The notes: generated by a model not told the origin, from the letters alone. DNA of 64,000 nucleotides from Dokdonella sp041395345 (GCF_041395345.1 NZ_JAWLAR010000007.1:62001-126000), one strand, 5' to 3'; numbered from the stretch's first letter, positions 33,560-42,160 are shown. Translations and numbers: made by a program.

Positions 33560-33923
33560 GACACGCAAAACACCATCTGAGTCGAACGCCGAGAACCGAA
33601 AGTCCCAGTTGTTGAAGGGATTGGCGGAACTTGCGCTGTTGAGCTTGCTCGACGAACGAACGCACTACGGCCTCGAAATTCTCGAACGTCTCCGAGAAGA
33701 AGCGGGCATGGAAATGGCCGCTGGCACGATTTATCCCCTGCTCCACCGCCTCGAGCGCAGCGGCCTTGTCAGTTCTGCCTGGACGCTGGACGACACCGCC
33801 AACAGACCACGCAAGTACTACCAGTTGAGTGAATCAGGGAAGTCCGAGCTCGCTGAACAGGCCAGCGAGTGGCAGCGACTGAGTAGCGATCTCAATCGCT
33901 TTCTTGTCCGGAGAACCACATGA
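33558..33923 (+). CDS. PadR-family transcriptional regulator
   Basis: A 121-residue winged-helix regulator. It has the PadR signature: Leu-Lys-Gly-Leu-Ala-Glu-Leu-Ala-Leu-Leu near residue 22, Thr-His-Tyr-Gly-Leu-Glu-Ile, Gly-Thr-Ile-Tyr-Pro-Leu-Leu-His-Arg-Leu-Glu, and a C-terminal Tyr-Tyr-Gln-Leu-Ser-Glu-Ser-Gly. The ATG at 33558 lies inside the palindrome; a TTG at 33546 is in frame but would sit in the -10 region. The stop overlaps the next start (ATGA), so it is coupled to the membrane protein, a common PadR arrangement in which the regulator controls its own membrane partner. Confidence 0.92.
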   Translation: MTRKTPSESNAENRKSQLLKGLAELALLSLLDERTHYGLEILERLREEAGMEMAAGTIYPLLHRLERSGLVSSAWTLDDTANRPRKYYQLSESGKSELAEQASEWQRLSSDLNRFLVRRTT

Positions 33924-34486
33924 CCCCCGACACAGCGGATGGATCAACCAATGAGTGGTTACGTCGCTTGAAATGGGCGCTCTCAAGCATTCCTGTACAG
34001 GAACGCGACGAGATCGTCTCGGAAGCGGCCGCACATATCAGTGAGGCGCTCGATGCCGGCACCTCGGCGAAAGAAATTCTTGCGGATTTTGGCAGCGCAG
34101 ATCTCTATGCGCGGCATTTCATCGACGAACGCGATGCGGCCGCCGCGCTGGGCACCGGTCACACCACACATCTATTCATGTTTGTCGCGCGGCGCATTCA
34201 CCGAAGCCTGATTGCCCTCTTTGGATTCGCGCTCGTTGTCTGCATCGCCGGCGCCGGTATCAGCGCCCTTGTTGCAGCCGTCTGGAAGCTGTTTGAACCT
34301 GGACATGTTGGCCTCTGGGCAGGTTCAAGCTTTGCTTTTCTTGGATACATCGACGATCCATCCACGGCGCAGGACCTGCTCGGCAACTGGCTGTTTCCGA
34401 TTTCAATTTTCGTTGCCGTTTGCGCCTGGCTTCTGTGCAGCCTTGTACTCACCCGCGTACTTCGAATGTTTGCGCGCGCAGGCTAG
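33920..34486 (+). CDS. HAAS/DUF1700-like membrane protein
   Basis: A 188-residue protein. The N-terminal 75 residues are helical and charged, with Ile-Pro-Val-Gln-Glu-Arg-Asp-Glu-Ile-Val and Ile-Leu-Ala-Asp-Phe-Gly-Ser-Ala, the HAAS/DUF1700 signalling pattern. About three transmembrane helices follow (about 95-125 and 155-180). Proteins of this type are typically coded next to PadR regulators and thought to act as membrane partners of them. It begins at ATG 33920, overlapping the padR stop. Confidence 0.8.
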   Translation: MTPDTADGSTNEWLRRLKWALSSIPVQERDEIVSEAAAHISEALDAGTSAKEILADFGSADLYARHFIDERDAAAALGTGHTTHLFMFVARRIHRSLIALFGFALVVCIAGAGISALVAAVWKLFEPGHVGLWAGSSFAFLGYIDDPSTAQDLLGNWLFPISIFVAVCAWLLCSLVLTRVLRMFARAG

Positions 34487-34529
34487 GCCCCGCCTCTTCT
34501 TCAACGATTCGACCTTACAGGAATTCGTC

Positions 34530-35474
34530 ATGAGCACGCGTGCCATCGCCACGTACATTGCACTCGTTTTTGCCTTGTCATGGAGTCTGCAAACGGTCGC
34601 TATTGGTGTTTCGCTGGGACAGCCTGATTCACCCGCGGCAATGCCTTGGCTGATAGCGGCCATGTTTGTACCCGGGCTCGTTGCCCTTGCATTCATTGCG
34701 GTATTCAAACCGTCGCGAACTGGGCTGCTCTGGAAGCCCTCCATTCCCATGATTCCGATGATCGCTCTCGGCATCGCGATACCGGCTGCAACTGCATTCG
34801 CGGTTCTTGCCATTGTTCAAGCGGCAGGCTGGGGACACTCGGGCTGGTTTCAGTTTTCGGCATCGGGTGCCGACATTTCTGGCGGACCCTGGCTACTGGG
34901 CACAGGCAACCAGTCATGGCCCCTGTTGCTGACCAACATCGCGGTGACCGGCGCATTGTTCGCTGGAATCAGCGCCCTCGTCGCCGTTGGTGAGGAGTTC
35001 GGCTGGCGAGGCTTTCTGCAACAACATTTGATTGAAAGGTGGGGGCTCGGTCGAGGAATCGTTGTGCTGGGCCTGGTTTGGTCGTTCTATCATCTGCCGG
35101 TGCTTCTCTACGGCTACAACTACCCGGAAACTCCAATCCTCGGCGCCTTTCTGATCTCGCCCATCCAGCTTGTGGCGGTTTCGATGTTCATGGCGTGGCT
35201 GACATTGCGGGCGGGCTCGTTCTGGCCGGCAGCGATTGCACATGGCGCGGGAAATTCCATACAGGAGGGTGTCATCAGCAACCTGGCCCTGAACACATCT
35301 CCGGTTCACAAAGACCTGGTCACCCTGGCGGTCACCGTCCTTGTCGGTCTGGTTTGCTGGTGGTCGTTGAGGAATGCCCGCCGGCAAAGCAGCAAGCCAG
35401 CGCCTGCCGTCCTCGAAATTGGCGACGAGGCGCACTGGTCACATCCAGTCGGTGCATCCGTCGTTCAACGGTAG
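34530..35474 (+). CDS. CPBP-family intramembrane metalloprotease
   Basis: A 314-residue membrane protein of the CPBP (Abi/CAAX protease-like) family with about eight hydrophobic helices. The active-site signature Gly-Glu-Glu-Phe-Gly-Trp-Arg-Gly-Phe-Leu lies near residue 155. His-Leu-Pro and His-Gly-Ala-Gly-Asn follow, giving the expected metal/catalytic residues. AGGA stands at about 34518, eight bases before ATG 34530; the open frame further upstream is a shadow of the preceding gene. It lies 43 bases after the HAAS protein, so padR-HAAS-CPBP probably form one transcript. Its end overlaps the broken gene on the other strand by 36 bases. Confidence 0.9.
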   Translation: MSTRAIATYIALVFALSWSLQTVAIGVSLGQPDSPAAMPWLIAAMFVPGLVALAFIAVFKPSRTGLLWKPSIPMIPMIALGIAIPAATAFAVLAIVQAAGWGHSGWFQFSASGADISGGPWLLGTGNQSWPLLLTNIAVTGALFAGISALVAVGEEFGWRGFLQQHLIERWGLGRGIVVLGLVWSFYHLPVLLYGYNYPETPILGAFLISPIQLVAVSMFMAWLTLRAGSFWPAAIAHGAGNSIQEGVISNLALNTSPVHKDLVTLAVTVLVGLVCWWSLRNARRQSSKPAPAVLEIGDEAHWSHPVGASVVQR

Positions 35475-35903
35475 TCGCCTTCCCTCGATGGCGCTATCCG
35501 ACTGGATACTGGACGCAATCGCATCAGCGTCGAATTCCCGTTGAAATCGGCCCTGTCTTCCTTCCATGAGCAGGTGCATGAATACGTGGCCCAATGCAAT
35601 CAGCAACCCTGCTGCTCCAACCAGGTGTCCGACAGTCCATCTCCATCGTTTGCCTCACAGCAGACCGAATGAAGCGACGCCCGAGCAACCGAAGTAGGCG
35701 AGGACCATGAGAGAGAACAGATCATACGGAGAGCCCGGATGCTCCCAGCCAAAAAGGCCGAACTGCAGGGGTCCTTTGCAGAACATCCAGATCACGAGAG
35801 TGAGCGGCGCAACTGCTCCAGCCACAAGGAAAAGCCAACAGAAAAAGCGAACTCATCTCGGCAAGAGGCTCTTTCCAAAGGCTTCCATTGTGGAAAGAGC
35901 CAT
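35439..35903 (-). pseudogene. Broken small membrane-protein gene with two in-frame TGA codons
   Basis: Read on the minus strand from ATG 35903, one frame runs 155 codons to 35439 with only two interruptions, both TGA (35853-35855 and 35655-35657). The ATG has an excellent GGGAG Shine-Dalgarno five bases upstream. Between and after the stops the translation is clearly membrane-protein-like: a hydrophobic segment with Trp-Leu-Phe-Leu-Val-Ala-Gly-Ala-Val-Ala, another with Leu-Phe-Ser-Leu-Met-Val-Leu-Ala-Tyr-Phe, and a third with His-Leu-Val-Gly-Ala-Ala-Gly-Leu-Leu-Ile-Ala-Leu. Both stops could come from CGA-to-TGA changes. The family is unknown, and a short real gene using a later GTG cannot be excluded. 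Confidence 0.5.
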
Positions 35904-35988
35904 GACATCTCCCTGGTGTCCAATTGACGAGCGACAGGAATGTCCAAGTACTTCCTTGCCTACTCTTGCCGAAAACCACGCTGCTCGG

Positions 35989-36348
35989 TTATTCGGCGAT
36001 CACGTAGTAGCCGCGTCCTTCCATGCAGCGTGCCACGATCGATTGTTGTACAGCGGAGCCATAGGCTGCACCGTTGATACCGCCACTGACCGCACCCCAG
36101 GCCGCCACTTCGGCAACATCGTCACCATCAAGCCCCACGGCAAGCCCGAACAATGCACCCACCAGAGCGCCTATGGTGGCACCGCTGGCAGCGGGCGCTG
36201 CCGCAGGTCGCTGCGCGGCCAGTTGCTGGCAGTCCATGACATCGTCTTCGTAGTTCCCACGGCTGACGCCGCTGTCCACGATGGGACGATATGGGGTCTG
36301 GGCGCAGCCGGCGCATAGCAAGGCGACACCAAGCACGATTGTTCTCAT
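35989..36348 (-). CDS. Glycine-zipper lipoprotein
   Basis: A 119-residue predicted lipoprotein: the signal ends Leu-Cys-Ala-Gly-Cys near residue 16. The middle holds a glycine-zipper pattern with Gly-Ala-Thr-Ile-Gly-Ala-Leu-Val-Gly-Ala-Leu-Phe-Gly and a second Gly/Ala-rich stretch with Gly-Ala-Val-Ser-Gly-Gly-Ile-Asn-Gly-Ala-Ala-Tyr-Gly, each able to span a membrane. Cysteines in Asp-Cys-Gln-Gln and Arg-Cys-Met-Glu-Gly-Arg-Gly-Tyr, plus the C-terminal Tyr-Tyr-Val-Ile, are typical of SlyB/OmpA-like glycine-zipper lipoproteins. The ATG at 36348 is used as it begins the signal; upstream residues in the frame look non-coding. Confidence 0.8.
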   Translation of the reverse strand: MRTIVLGVALLCAGCAQTPYRPIVDSGVSRGNYEDDVMDCQQLAAQRPAAAPAASGATIGALVGALFGLAVGLDGDDVAEVAAWGAVSGGINGAAYGSAVQQSIVARCMEGRGYYVIAE

Positions 36349-36801
36349 CGCAGCCACCGCTTCGCCTGTCCAGCCATTGGGGTTTGATATCGCGTCAGCA
36401 TCCGCCGCGCCAAAGCCCGCACCGAGAACTGAATACGCCCAATCACTGGCCAATTCAAGCCGCAACCCGTACAGACCTGCATTGCGCCGGCCCTGCTGCG
36501 GGAATTCGATGCGGGGATCCCGCTGCTGTCGTTGTGCATTGCAGCTCCGCCGTACATGCCCCCAATCTGCCTCGTCGCTCGCCGCAAGGCCCGGACGCTG
36601 CCGACGATCATCGGCAGGGCAAGCAAGCCGAGCTCGAACAGCAATGCCGACTGCGCCTGTCCACGACGGCGAGGCCGGCGCCTCGTGAAATGCGCAAGCT
36701 TGGGATACCTCGTTTGATACTCAACAGGCATGCACGCGACACACAAAGGGCTAGAATGCGCTGACCGGTCCCGAACACGGACAATCAAAAGGTGAAATGA
36801 A
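36349..36801. other. Intergenic stretch upstream of the four-cysteine miniprotein
   Basis: About 450 bases with no convincing gene. One minus-strand frame (36345-36731) ends in an ATGA overlap with the lipoprotein start, but is arginine-rich and has no ribosome-binding site. A TAGAAT at 36752-36757 could be the -10 box for the miniprotein gene; no good -35 box is seen. Confidence 0.4.
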
Positions 36802-36957
36802 ATGACCATTTGTCCGATTGCCATCGTCGCGGGCTGCAAGAAGTGCCCCGTCGTGTCCGTATGTCCTGTGAAGAGCGTCATCGGCGATTTTCCGAAGGCC
36901 GAAGACGCGACACCAAAAAAGAGCGGCGCGAGGAAGACCGGAAAGTCGAAAAAGTAG
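36802..36957 (+). CDS. Four-cysteine 51-residue miniprotein
   Basis: A 51-residue protein. Residues 1-28 hold four cysteines spaced Cys4, Cys12, Cys15, Cys21 within a Pro/Val/Ile-rich region, then a Lys/Ala/Arg-rich tail. An AGGTGA lies about seven bases before the ATG. The Cys spacing (x7, x2, x5) and the Cys-Pro and Gly-Cys-Lys-Lys-Cys-Pro segments suggest metal or iron-sulphur binding; I recall similar short Met-x-Ile-Cys-Pro-Ile proteins in other proteobacteria, but not a function. The basic tail could bind nucleic acid. Neighbours give no hint. Confidence 0.7.
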   Translation: MTICPIAIVAGCKKCPVVSVCPVKSVIGDFPKAEDATPKKSGARKTGKSKK

Positions 36958-37401
36958 CTCCGGGCGGGTCAATTCTGGAAGTTGGGGGCGACAGCGGTCG
37001 TCGACTCGGTCCGGGCGAGCACTCACGCCAGTCAATTCCTCCATGGTCCGAATTGCGGCAACTGAGCGCGGCGATTTGCGGACATCATCAGCATGGACAT
37101 TCCCCGCAGGTTCGCACGCGATATGTGGAACTCCTGCACATGATGCGGACTCGGGCATCGAAGTTGCGAGTCGGCCAGCGTACTACTCAATAGCAAAGAT
37201 CCGCCTTTTTGTTGTTGTCGTGCAGGTCGCGGGAGTATGGTGTTCAAGCGACGGGGCTCGGCCAGATCCACGAAAGAGTACGCGGCGGATTGGCTGCATT
37301 CTGCAGCTTGAGGCGGAACCGGCTGAACCCAGCGAACAACACAGGCAGATGACGGCAGCTTGCCGCTCCAGGTGAGCTCCAATTCACAGGGGAGAATGGT
37401 C
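36958..37401. other. Intergenic stretch before gdhA
   Basis: About 440 bases that probably hold the gdhA promoter and leader. No open frame with a ribosome-binding site or family-like content is seen on either strand. Confidence 0.4.
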
Positions 37402-38760
37402 ATGACACGCGACAAGGTACCCACGCTGCAGGAATTCGTCGAAGGTCTGGAAAAGCGCAATCCCGGACAGCCTGAATTCATCCAGGCAGTCAAGGAAGTT
37501 GCCGAGAATGTCCTCGAGCATGTCAGGGATCACCCGAAGTACAACGATCATCAGATCCTCGAGCGCATGGCCGAACCGGATCGCGTCATTTCGTTTCGGG
37601 TCTGCTGGCACGATGACGAAGGCCATGTGCGTGTCAATCGTGGCTACCGCATTCAGAACAACAACGCGATCGGCCCGTACAAGGGCGGCATCCGCTTCCA
37701 TCCGACAGTCAACCAGAGCGTCCTGAAATTCCTGGCCTTCGAGCAGACCTTCAAGAATGCCCTGACCGGCTTGCCGATGGGCGGCGCCAAGGGTGGCGCG
37801 AATCTGGACCCCAAGGGCAAGAGCGACGCGGAAATCATGCGTTTCTGCCAGTCGTTCATTACCGAGTTGTATCGTCACCTGGGCGAAGACACCGACATTC
37901 CGGCCGGCGACATCGGCGTCGGGGGCCGCGAGATAGGCTACATGTTCGGACAGTACAAGCGCATCACCAATCGCTATGTCGGTGTGTTGACCGGCAAGGG
38001 CATGGAGTTTGGCGGCAGTCCGATTCGCGTGGAAGCGACGGGCTATGGTGCGGTCTACTTCATGGAAGACATGCTCAAGCGCGTCGGTGAAGCGATCGAT
38101 GGTCGTACCTGCATCATTTCCGGCTCAGGCAACGTGGCACAGCATGCCGTCGAAAAGGTTCTGGCCCTGGGCGGAAAGCCGGTCACGCTCAGCGACTCGG
38201 AGGGGTTCATTTTCGACAAGGATGGTATCTCGACCGAGAAGCTGGCCTTCGTCAAGGATCTGAAGAACAAGCGTCGCGGCAGGATCAGCGAATATGCGAA
38301 GGAGTTCGGTGCCGAATACCATGCCGGCCATCGCCCGTGGTCGGTACCCGGCGAGCTCGCCTTTCCGTGCGCGACGCAAAATGAAATCAGCGACGAGGAT
38401 GCCAGACTGATGCTGAAGAACGGTGTCGTTGCGGTCGCGGAAGGCGCCAACATGCCTTCGACGCTGGATGCAGTGAAGCTGTTCCAGAGCGCGAAAATCC
38501 TGTTTGCGCCGGGCAAGGCCGCAAACGCCGGCGGCGTCGCCGTTTCCGGCCTCGAGATGAGCCAGAATTCCGCTCGAATCACCTGGAAAGAGCCGGAACT
38601 CCAGCGCCTGTTGCGCGACATCATGCAGGAGATCCACGACCGCTGTCAGCACTACGGCGGTGTCGCCGGAGAGTCCCGCTACATCGACTACGTCAAGGGT
38701 GCCAACGTGGGTGGCTTCGTCAAGGTTGCCGACGCAATGATCGCCCAGGGCGTCGTGTAA
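37402..38760 (+). CDS. gdhA: NADP-type glutamate dehydrogenase
   Basis: A 452-residue glutamate dehydrogenase of the hexameric class. The substrate region Gly-Pro-Tyr-Lys-Gly-Gly-Ile-Arg-Phe-His lies near residue 92, and the catalytic lysine is in Pro-Met-Gly-Gly-Ala-Lys-Gly-Gly. The nucleotide fold has Gly-Ser-Gly-Asn-Val-Ala near residue 238. It converts 2-oxoglutarate and ammonia to glutamate. Two ATGs (37396, 37402) are possible; the second has GGAG at seven bases and is used. The 452-residue size and sequence fit the assimilatory NADP enzyme. A strong hairpin follows six bases after the stop. Confidence 0.96.
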   Translation: MTRDKVPTLQEFVEGLEKRNPGQPEFIQAVKEVAENVLEHVRDHPKYNDHQILERMAEPDRVISFRVCWHDDEGHVRVNRGYRIQNNNAIGPYKGGIRFHPTVNQSVLKFLAFEQTFKNALTGLPMGGAKGGANLDPKGKSDAEIMRFCQSFITELYRHLGEDTDIPAGDIGVGGREIGYMFGQYKRITNRYVGVLTGKGMEFGGSPIRVEATGYGAVYFMEDMLKRVGEAIDGRTCIISGSGNVAQHAVEKVLALGGKPVTLSDSEGFIFDKDGISTEKLAFVKDLKNKRRGRISEYAKEFGAEYHAGHRPWSVPGELAFPCATQNEISDEDARLMLKNGVVAVAEGANMPSTLDAVKLFQSAKILFAPGKAANAGGVAVSGLEMSQNSARITWKEPELQRLLRDIMQEIHDRCQHYGGVAGESRYIDYVKGANVGGFVKVADAMIAQGVV

Positions 38761-38766
38761 GTCGGA

Positions 38767-38808
38767 GCCGCGCAGGGCGGAAAAGGCGCATCGACCGCCC
38801 AGCGCGGC
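38767..38808. terminator. Hairpin after gdhA
   Basis: A 14-base GC-rich stem (GCCGCGCAGGGCGG against CCGCCCAGCGCGGC, one A-A mismatch) with a 14-base loop starts six bases after the gdhA stop. No T-run follows. It lies between convergent gdhA and the sulfatase gene and could serve both. Confidence 0.55.
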
Positions 38809-38860
38809 GGTCGACTGCGGAATGAGGATGGAGCGAACTTCAGCAGACCCGGACCCGGAC

Positions 38861-40531
38861 TCAATCGAAGCCGGCAAAAAACAGATGCTCCGGAATGCGT
38901 TCCGCATCCATGCAGGTCACCCTGCCCGCCTCCCCACAGTTCTGCAGCAAGGCCAGTCCCGCTTTCAGCACAGCGCGCTGCGTGGCACGCAAGGACGAAT
39001 CTGCAGGCAGCGCATCCAGCTGGTAGGGATCACTGGCGAGGTCGTAATGCTCGATCCCGGCCGGTGACGGGTCAACCAGCCAGTCCGTACGCCAGTCAAT
39101 CAGGATCTGGTTGCCCGTATTGTTGGAATCGCCCGCTGCCGTGCGCACGGCCAGATAGTCGAGATAGGAACCTGGCGCCGGCGCGACATCACGAAAATGT
39201 TCGACAAGAAAGCGACGACGCCAGTCCGGCGGATTGTCGTGCAGGAACAGCGGCACGAGACTGCGCCCGTCAGCGCCAGCACTTAGCGAGACACCGGCAA
39301 GCTCCGCAATCGTTGGTGCCAGGTCATTGTTCAGTACCATCGCTGCGCGCCGTTCTCCCTGGGCGATACCGGGACCGCGCAGCATGAGCGGTACGCGAAT
39401 CGATTCCTCGTAGGCGAGGACCTTTCCGGGCACACGATGCTCGCCGTACAGCCAACCGTTATCGGAGGTGAAGAACACATAGGTGTCATGCCAGCGACCG
39501 GCCACCAGCAGGCGTTGCCTGATCCTGGCAAACAGGTCGTCCAGCGATCGCAGTGCTTCGAGTCGATGCCGGAACTGGCGGTTCAGCGTCAACATCTGCT
39601 TTGGGTGCAGCACGGGATATTCGTCCGCGAACCAGTACGGCTTGTCGCTGACATCCGCCTCGCCGAGCGAAGGCTTGCTCGTATCGAGGCTGACATTGAG
39701 CGGAAGTGAGCCCACATGGCGAGGCGCCGGGCGAATGTCCCAGTCGAACGATCCGAACGCAGGCACACACAACTCATAGTGAGGCACCAGCGGGCTGACG
39801 ACAAGAAACAGCGGTGCACCGTCTTGTGCAACCTCATCAATCAACGCCCCGGCTCTCTCTGCAATAACGTCGGTCTGGTAGTCCGTGCTCGCCGTGCCGT
39901 AGGTCACCAGGTTGCCGTTGTCATTCACGGTGTAGTTGTACATGCAGTAGGCACCGGCGTAGCCGGGCGTGCCATTCAACTCGCCGTAGTCAGGCAATCC
40001 CTGCCAGTCACTCCAGCCCGACGGCACGTAGCGCATCTTGCACTCGGTACTGTTGCACTCCGGGTGATTGCGCGGAATTTCGTAGCCGTAGCCGTTGAGA
40101 AACTTCCCGACAAGCGCAGTCCGGTAGCCTGCATCGAGGAGCACGTTTGCCACGGTCAGGTTGTCATCGAATGCAGCGAACGATCCGTCGCCCCCCGGTG
40201 CCGACTGGCCGCGCCGCACACCATGATTGTGCGGATATTGTCCGGTCAGGAAGCTTGCACGGGACGGACAGCAGAGCGAATCGGTCACGAATGATTCGTC
40301 GAATCGAAGACCTTCCGCAGCCAGTTCGGACTCCAGTGTCGGCATCAGGCCGAGCTCCAGTGCGATATCGAGTGTGGCGACATCGAGGTCATCGGCCATC
40401 AACACGACAATGGAGGGCTGGTTTGCGGCAACGGCGCTCGCCGACAGCAGGAGTCCGGCACTGACCAGGAGGGATCGCAGCGCCTCCGGGACGTCTGCAC
40501 AAGACAGACGGCTAACCACGCCAGTTCGCAT
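38861..40531 (-). CDS. Secreted sulfatase with C-terminal Gly-Phe-Asp tail
   Basis: A type I sulfatase of about 556 residues. The maturation motif Cys-Cys-Pro-Ser-Arg-Ala-Ser-Phe-Leu-Thr-Gly is present, so the first Cys should be converted to formylglycine. Metal ligands appear in Ala-Asp-Asp near residue 45 and in Thr-Ser-Asp-Asn-Gly-Trp. A hydrophobic signal ends Ala-Val-Ala-Ala. The C-terminus is Leu-Phe-Phe-Ala-Gly-Phe-Asp, resembling the tails of two other secreted proteins here. The start is uncertain: ATG 40531 or 40537, both inside the end of the upstream DUF3228 gene. The likely substrate is a sulfated sugar. The nearby sulfatase-maturing enzyme is not seen. Confidence 0.88.
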   Translation of the reverse strand: MRTGVVSRLSCADVPEALRSLLVSAGLLLSASAVAANQPSIVVLMADDLDVATLDIALELGLMPTLESELAAEGLRFDESFVTDSLCCPSRASFLTGQYPHNHGVRRGQSAPGGDGSFAAFDDNLTVANVLLDAGYRTALVGKFLNGYGYEIPRNHPECNSTECKMRYVPSGWSDWQGLPDYGELNGTPGYAGAYCMYNYTVNDNGNLVTYGTASTDYQTDVIAERAGALIDEVAQDGAPLFLVVSPLVPHYELCVPAFGSFDWDIRPAPRHVGSLPLNVSLDTSKPSLGEADVSDKPYWFADEYPVLHPKQMLTLNRQFRHRLEALRSLDDLFARIRQRLLVAGRWHDTYVFFTSDNGWLYGEHRVPGKVLAYEESIRVPLMLRGPGIAQGERRAAMVLNNDLAPTIAELAGVSLSAGADGRSLVPLFLHDNPPDWRRRFLVEHFRDVAPAPGSYLDYLAVRTAAGDSNNTGNQILIDWRTDWLVDPSPAGIEHYDLASDPYQLDALPADSSLRATQRAVLKAGLALLQNCGEAGRVTCMDAERIPEHLFFAGFD

Positions 40532-41069
40532 GCGCATTCCAGTAGGCCACGCTGCGATAGTAGGCCTGCCGATCGAGCGGAACGCCGGATCCGCCCTGCT
40601 CCACGCCCAACGCATTTCGCATCATCGTGATCGGCGCCATCGGTATTTCCGCGGGCTCGGATGTGTAGAGACAACCCACTACGCCCCAGTCTGACGTGAT
40701 CGGCGCAGCTTCCTTCTCCAGTTGGTCACGACTGTAGAGGATTGCGATCAGATAGCTGGCCACCGGAGGTTCGACACCTTCGAACCAGCGCACCAGCACC
40801 GGCAATTCGTCCGAACTTCGCGCTTCGTAGGTCGAGCGCAGATGACACCTGTTTTCGTCGGTAATTGGCATCGCGATACAACGCGTGGAGGTCCAGTTGC
40901 GATGCACATGCAACTTGCAGAACGGCGCGTAGCCGTCCAGCACTTTTTCCGGCAATTGCTCATTGAGGTGACGCTCGAATTCCTCCGCCGTGCAATCCCT
41001 GATGGTGTTGCGTCGCGACTCGCGTGGGAACAGGCGCGTGCGGGCGAATTCGGTCAGAACAATCGACAT
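40512..41069 (-). CDS. DUF3228 family protein
   Basis: A 185-residue cytoplasmic protein of the uncharacterised DUF3228 family. Typical features are Phe-Pro-Arg-Glu-Ser-Arg-Arg-Asn-Thr-Ile-Arg near residue 14, Val-His-Arg-Asn-Trp-Thr-Ser-Thr-Arg and Trp-Phe-Glu-Gly-Val-Glu-Pro-Pro. No signal peptide, membrane segment or known catalytic motif is seen. Its 3' end overlaps the start of the sulfatase gene by 20 bases, so they may be transcribed together, but I see no functional link. Confidence 0.8.
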   Translation of the reverse strand: MSIVLTEFARTRLFPRESRRNTIRDCTAEEFERHLNEQLPEKVLDGYAPFCKLHVHRNWTSTRCIAMPITDENRCHLRSTYEARSSDELPVLVRWFEGVEPPVASYLIAILYSRDQLEKEAAPITSDWGVVGCLYTSEPAEIPMAPITMMRNALGVEQGGSGVPLDRQAYYRSVAYWNAHANWRG

Positions 41070-41084
41070 GCACGCATTCCTCGA

Positions 41085-41987
41085 TTACGCCTCGACCAGC
41101 GTCCTGTCGAACAGCGCCAGCATGCGCTTCCATGCTTCGGCTGCGGCCGCCTCGTCATAGCGCGGCGTCGTGTCGTTGTTGAAGCCGTGCTGTGTACCTG
41201 CAGGCTCATACAGCGCATAGCGGACCTTCGCCTTCTTCAGCGCCGCTTCGTAGTCCGGCCAGCCCGCATTGACACGTTCGTCATTCCCGGCCAGCACAAC
41301 CAGCAATTCGGCCCTGATGTCAGGCACCGCTTCGAGGTCCGGCGCACGCCCATAGAAAGGCACCGCAGCACCGAGATCCGGAAGCCGGGTGGCGAGGAAA
41401 TTGGCCATGCCGCCGCCGTAGCAGAATCCCACCACACCCATGCGCCCGTTGCTGCCATCGATGTCCTTGAGCATGTTCACGGCGGCAAGAAAATCCTGCC
41501 GGGTCCTGGCTTGGTCGAGTTCCTGGAAAAGGGCACGCGCCTTGTCTTCATCACCCGGATAGCCGCCCAACGGAAACAGCGCATCGGGGGCAAAGGCGAT
41601 ATAGCCCTCCAGCGCAAGCCGACGGGTGACATCCTCGATGTGTGGGTTCAGGCCACGATTCTCGTGCACCACCAGAACCACCGGCAGCGATCCATCCACC
41701 CCGGCGGGCCGCGCCAGATAGCCCCGACCCGTGCCATACCCTTCGGGCGATGGAAACTCCATGTACCGGGTAACCAGCCGGGCATCGTCCGGCTTCACCT
41801 TCTGCGCCTCTGCGAACCTTGGCGACAGTGCAGCCAACAGGCCGGCCGCCGTGCTCGCGCCGACAGCAAATCGCGCGGCGCCCTTCAGGAATCCGCGACG
41901 ATCAATCATGCCGTGGACGTATTGATCGAACAGGCGCAAGACTTCGGGATCGAAGTCCTTGGCGGTCTTGCGGTCAGGTGTGGACAT
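41085..41987 (-). CDS. Dienelactone hydrolase-family protein with Tat-like leader
   Basis: A 300-residue alpha/beta hydrolase. The N-terminal 60 residues include Asp-Arg-Arg-Gly-Phe-Leu-Lys-Gly, a twin-arginine-like signal, then a hydrophobic stretch ending Ala-Glu-Ala. The hydrolase domain has the nucleophile Cys in Gly-Phe-Cys-Tyr-Gly-Gly-Gly, the Asp in Leu-Ala-Gly-Asn-Asp-Glu and the His in Gly-Thr-Gln-His-Gly-Phe. Dienelactone hydrolases open lactone rings; exported members of this type have unknown substrates. The ATG at 41987 is used as GGAGGTTCC stands just upstream. Confidence 0.88.
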   Translation of the reverse strand: MSTPDRKTAKDFDPEVLRLFDQYVHGMIDRRGFLKGAARFAVGASTAAGLLAALSPRFAEAQKVKPDDARLVTRYMEFPSPEGYGTGRGYLARPAGVDGSLPVVLVVHENRGLNPHIEDVTRRLALEGYIAFAPDALFPLGGYPGDEDKARALFQELDQARTRQDFLAAVNMLKDIDGSNGRMGVVGFCYGGGMANFLATRLPDLGAAVPFYGRAPDLEAVPDIRAELLVVLAGNDERVNAGWPDYEAALKKAKVRYALYEPAGTQHGFNNDTTPRYDEAAAAEAWKRMLALFDRTLVEA

Positions 41988-42160
41988 GGAACCTCCGGAA
42001 GCGGCAAGAGTGGCCCTACTCTAACGCCGTGCCGGACAATTACCATCATCCTGCCTTCGCGACTTGCCGAGAAATTGATGCGATGCTTGCTGCATTGCAG
42101 AACTGTGGCGGCTCCAGCCAGCCAGCGCGCAAGAATGTGCATACGAAAGGAGCAAGACCC

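Noticed and set aside
32772..33746. Minus-strand open frame running through the tRNA and DUF3187 gene end
   Set aside because: It crosses a certain tRNA and a plus-strand gene and has no signal of its own.
35439..35903. Selenocysteine or stop read-through at the two TGA codons
   Set aside because: Neither context shows a selenocysteine-type motif; point mutation in a pseudogene is simpler.
36345..36731. Possible minus-strand gene of 128 residues ending in an ATGA overlap with the lipoprotein
   Set aside because: The overlap is suggestive, but the product is arginine-rich with no ribosome site or family resemblance.
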